64,000 bases of DNA from Bifidobacterium breve DSM 20213 = JCM 1192 (lineage in GTDB: Bacteria; Actinomycetota; Actinomycetes; Actinomycetales; Bifidobacteriaceae). Positions 63,125 through 64,000 of this stretch are shown piece by piece (the first letter of the stretch is position 1; each line of letters starts with the position of its first letter). The stretch is from assembly GCF_001025175.1 (NCBI RefSeq), contig NZ_AP012324.1:1984001-2048000 (forward strand). The letters run 5' to 3'. The position numbers and the translations under genes are program-made. Under the pieces are notes generated by a model. It saw only the letters and a program-made list of their open reading frames with translations, had not been told where the DNA came from and made no database searches.

Positions 63125-64000
63125 ATGACCACCGTCGCCGTTATTGGCTGCACACACGCCGGCACATTCGCCGCCACCTCAATTCTCGCCGAACACCCCG
63201 ATTGGACCGTTCACGTTTTCGAGCGCAACGGCACGCTCTCCTTCCTTTCCTGCGGCATCGCCCTGTGGGTGGGCGACCACGTGTCCGACCCGAAGAAGAT
63301 GTTCTACTCATCTCCCGCTGCCTTGGCCGAAGCCGGTGCGACCATGCACATGCGCACCGATGTGACCGACGTGGATCTTGACGCCAAGACTCTCACCTAC
63401 CGCTCACTGGAAGACGGCGACGCGGCGACCGAGCAAACCCTCGCTTTCGACAAACTGGTCGTAACCACCGGCTCCCGCCCCGTAATCCCGCCGATTCCCG
63501 GCATCGATAGCCCGCACGTACTGTTGTGCAAGAACTGGGATCACGCCATCGCCATCAAGGAGAAGGCCAAGACCGCCAAGTCCGCGGTGGTCATCGGTTC
63601 GGGCTACATCGGCGCGGAGATCGCCGAGCAGTTCAGCGTCACCGGCGTCAAGACCACGCTGGTGGACGGGCTCGACCGCCCGCTAGCCAATAATTTCGAC
63701 AAGACCATCACCGATCAGGTGGCGGCGGCGTTCGAAGAGCACGGCGTAACGCTCGCGCTCGGCCAGAAAGTGGTGGAATTCCACGACAACGACGACAATA
63801 CGGTCACCGTGGTCACCGAAAAGGGCGAATACACTGCCGAGATGGCAATCCTGGCGGTCGGCTTCCTGCCGAACACCGGCCTGCTCAAGGGCAAGGTGGA
63901 CATGCTGCCGAACGGCGCGATCGTGGTGGACGACTACATGCAGGCTTCCGTGCCGGACGTGTATGCCGCCGGTGACTCCGCCACCGTGTTCTACAACCCG
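63125..64000 (+). CDS. nox: NADH oxidase, water-forming type (partial, runs off the window)
   Basis: The first 292 residues of an FAD-dependent pyridine nucleotide-disulphide oxidoreductase of the NADH oxidase / CoA-disulphide reductase group. FAD-binding start VAVIGCTHAGTFAA; the redox cysteine is in SFLSCGIALWVG (about residue 42), as in H2O-forming Nox and NADH peroxidase; second nucleotide fold VVIGSGYIGAEIAEQF (about 157); VYAAGDSA near the end. Bifidobacteria are anaerobes and such an enzyme helps remove oxygen. AAGGAG precedes the ATG at 63125. The C-terminus lies beyond the window. Confidence 0.88.
   Translation, partial: MTTVAVIGCTHAGTFAATSILAEHPDWTVHVFERNGTLSFLSCGIALWVGDHVSDPKKMFYSSPAALAEAGATMHMRTDVTDVDLDAKTLTYRSLEDGDAATEQTLAFDKLVVTTGSRPVIPPIPGIDSPHVLLCKNWDHAIAIKEKAKTAKSAVVIGSGYIGAEIAEQFSVTGVKTTLVDGLDRPLANNFDKTITDQVAAAFEEHGVTLALGQKVVEFHDNDDNTVTVVTEKGEYTAEMAILAVGFLPNTGLLKGKVDMLPNGAIVVDDYMQASVPDVYAAGDSATVFYNP

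Overview
The window looks like a chromosomal segment of a Bifidobacterium, most probably of the B. longum group (inference from gene content; no database was searched). Pointers are a single giant type I fatty acid synthase beside a biotin-dependent acyl-CoA carboxylase, a biotin salvage pair (bioY, birA), high GC coding sequence with many long antisense shadow frames, and a non-phosphorylating L-fucose catabolic operon of the kind known from infant-associated bifidobacteria. All functions below are read from motifs and gene order.

Layout. 1-4.9 kb is an eroded accessory stretch: a transporter tail, an XRE regulator with membrane segments, a truncated alpha/beta hydrolase running into a frameshifted small gene, three tRNAs (Val-CAC, Val-GAC, Gly-GCC), a transporter tail facing a broken FMN reductase, then about 700 bp of repeats without a clear gene. 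4.9-20 kb is the lipid/biotin block on the minus strand: accBC > accD > fas, with bioY (plus) and birA (minus) alongside. 20-23.2 kb has a large membrane protein and a PucR-type regulator that could control fatty acid synthesis. 23.5-27.8 kb is the secE-nusG-rplK-rplA ribosomal/transcription cluster with tRNA-Trp, split between nusG and rplK by an islet carrying a DUF559/AbiEi-like gene flanked by arrays of palindromic repeats. 28-39 kb is mostly housekeeping: aminotransferase, polysaccharide deacetylase, proB, obg, rpmA, rplU, RNase E/G, dapE, and an AEC transporter.

40.2-46.9 kb is a complete-looking L-fucose operon (fuconate dehydratase, dehydrogenase, fucose permease, lactonase, KDPG/DapA-type aldolase) divergent from its LacI regulator. 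46.9-50.3 kb has an ABC exporter pair and a DUF1778/GNAT toxin-antitoxin pair. 50.4-59.3 kb holds a Maf-Nudix fusion and the threonine/lysine genes thrB, hom, lysA and argS, interrupted by a broken PTS EIICBA. 59.4-64 kb has a TetR/MFS efflux unit with a clear operator, murA, and the start of an NADH oxidase that runs off the window.

The most unusual signals are the nusG/rplK islet with its palindrome arrays, a 23-nt leader shared between that islet and the toxin-antitoxin locus 24 kb away, dispersed REP-like palindromes that sit in frame inside fas, lysA and tetR, and the repeat-rich 4.4-4.8 kb stretch.
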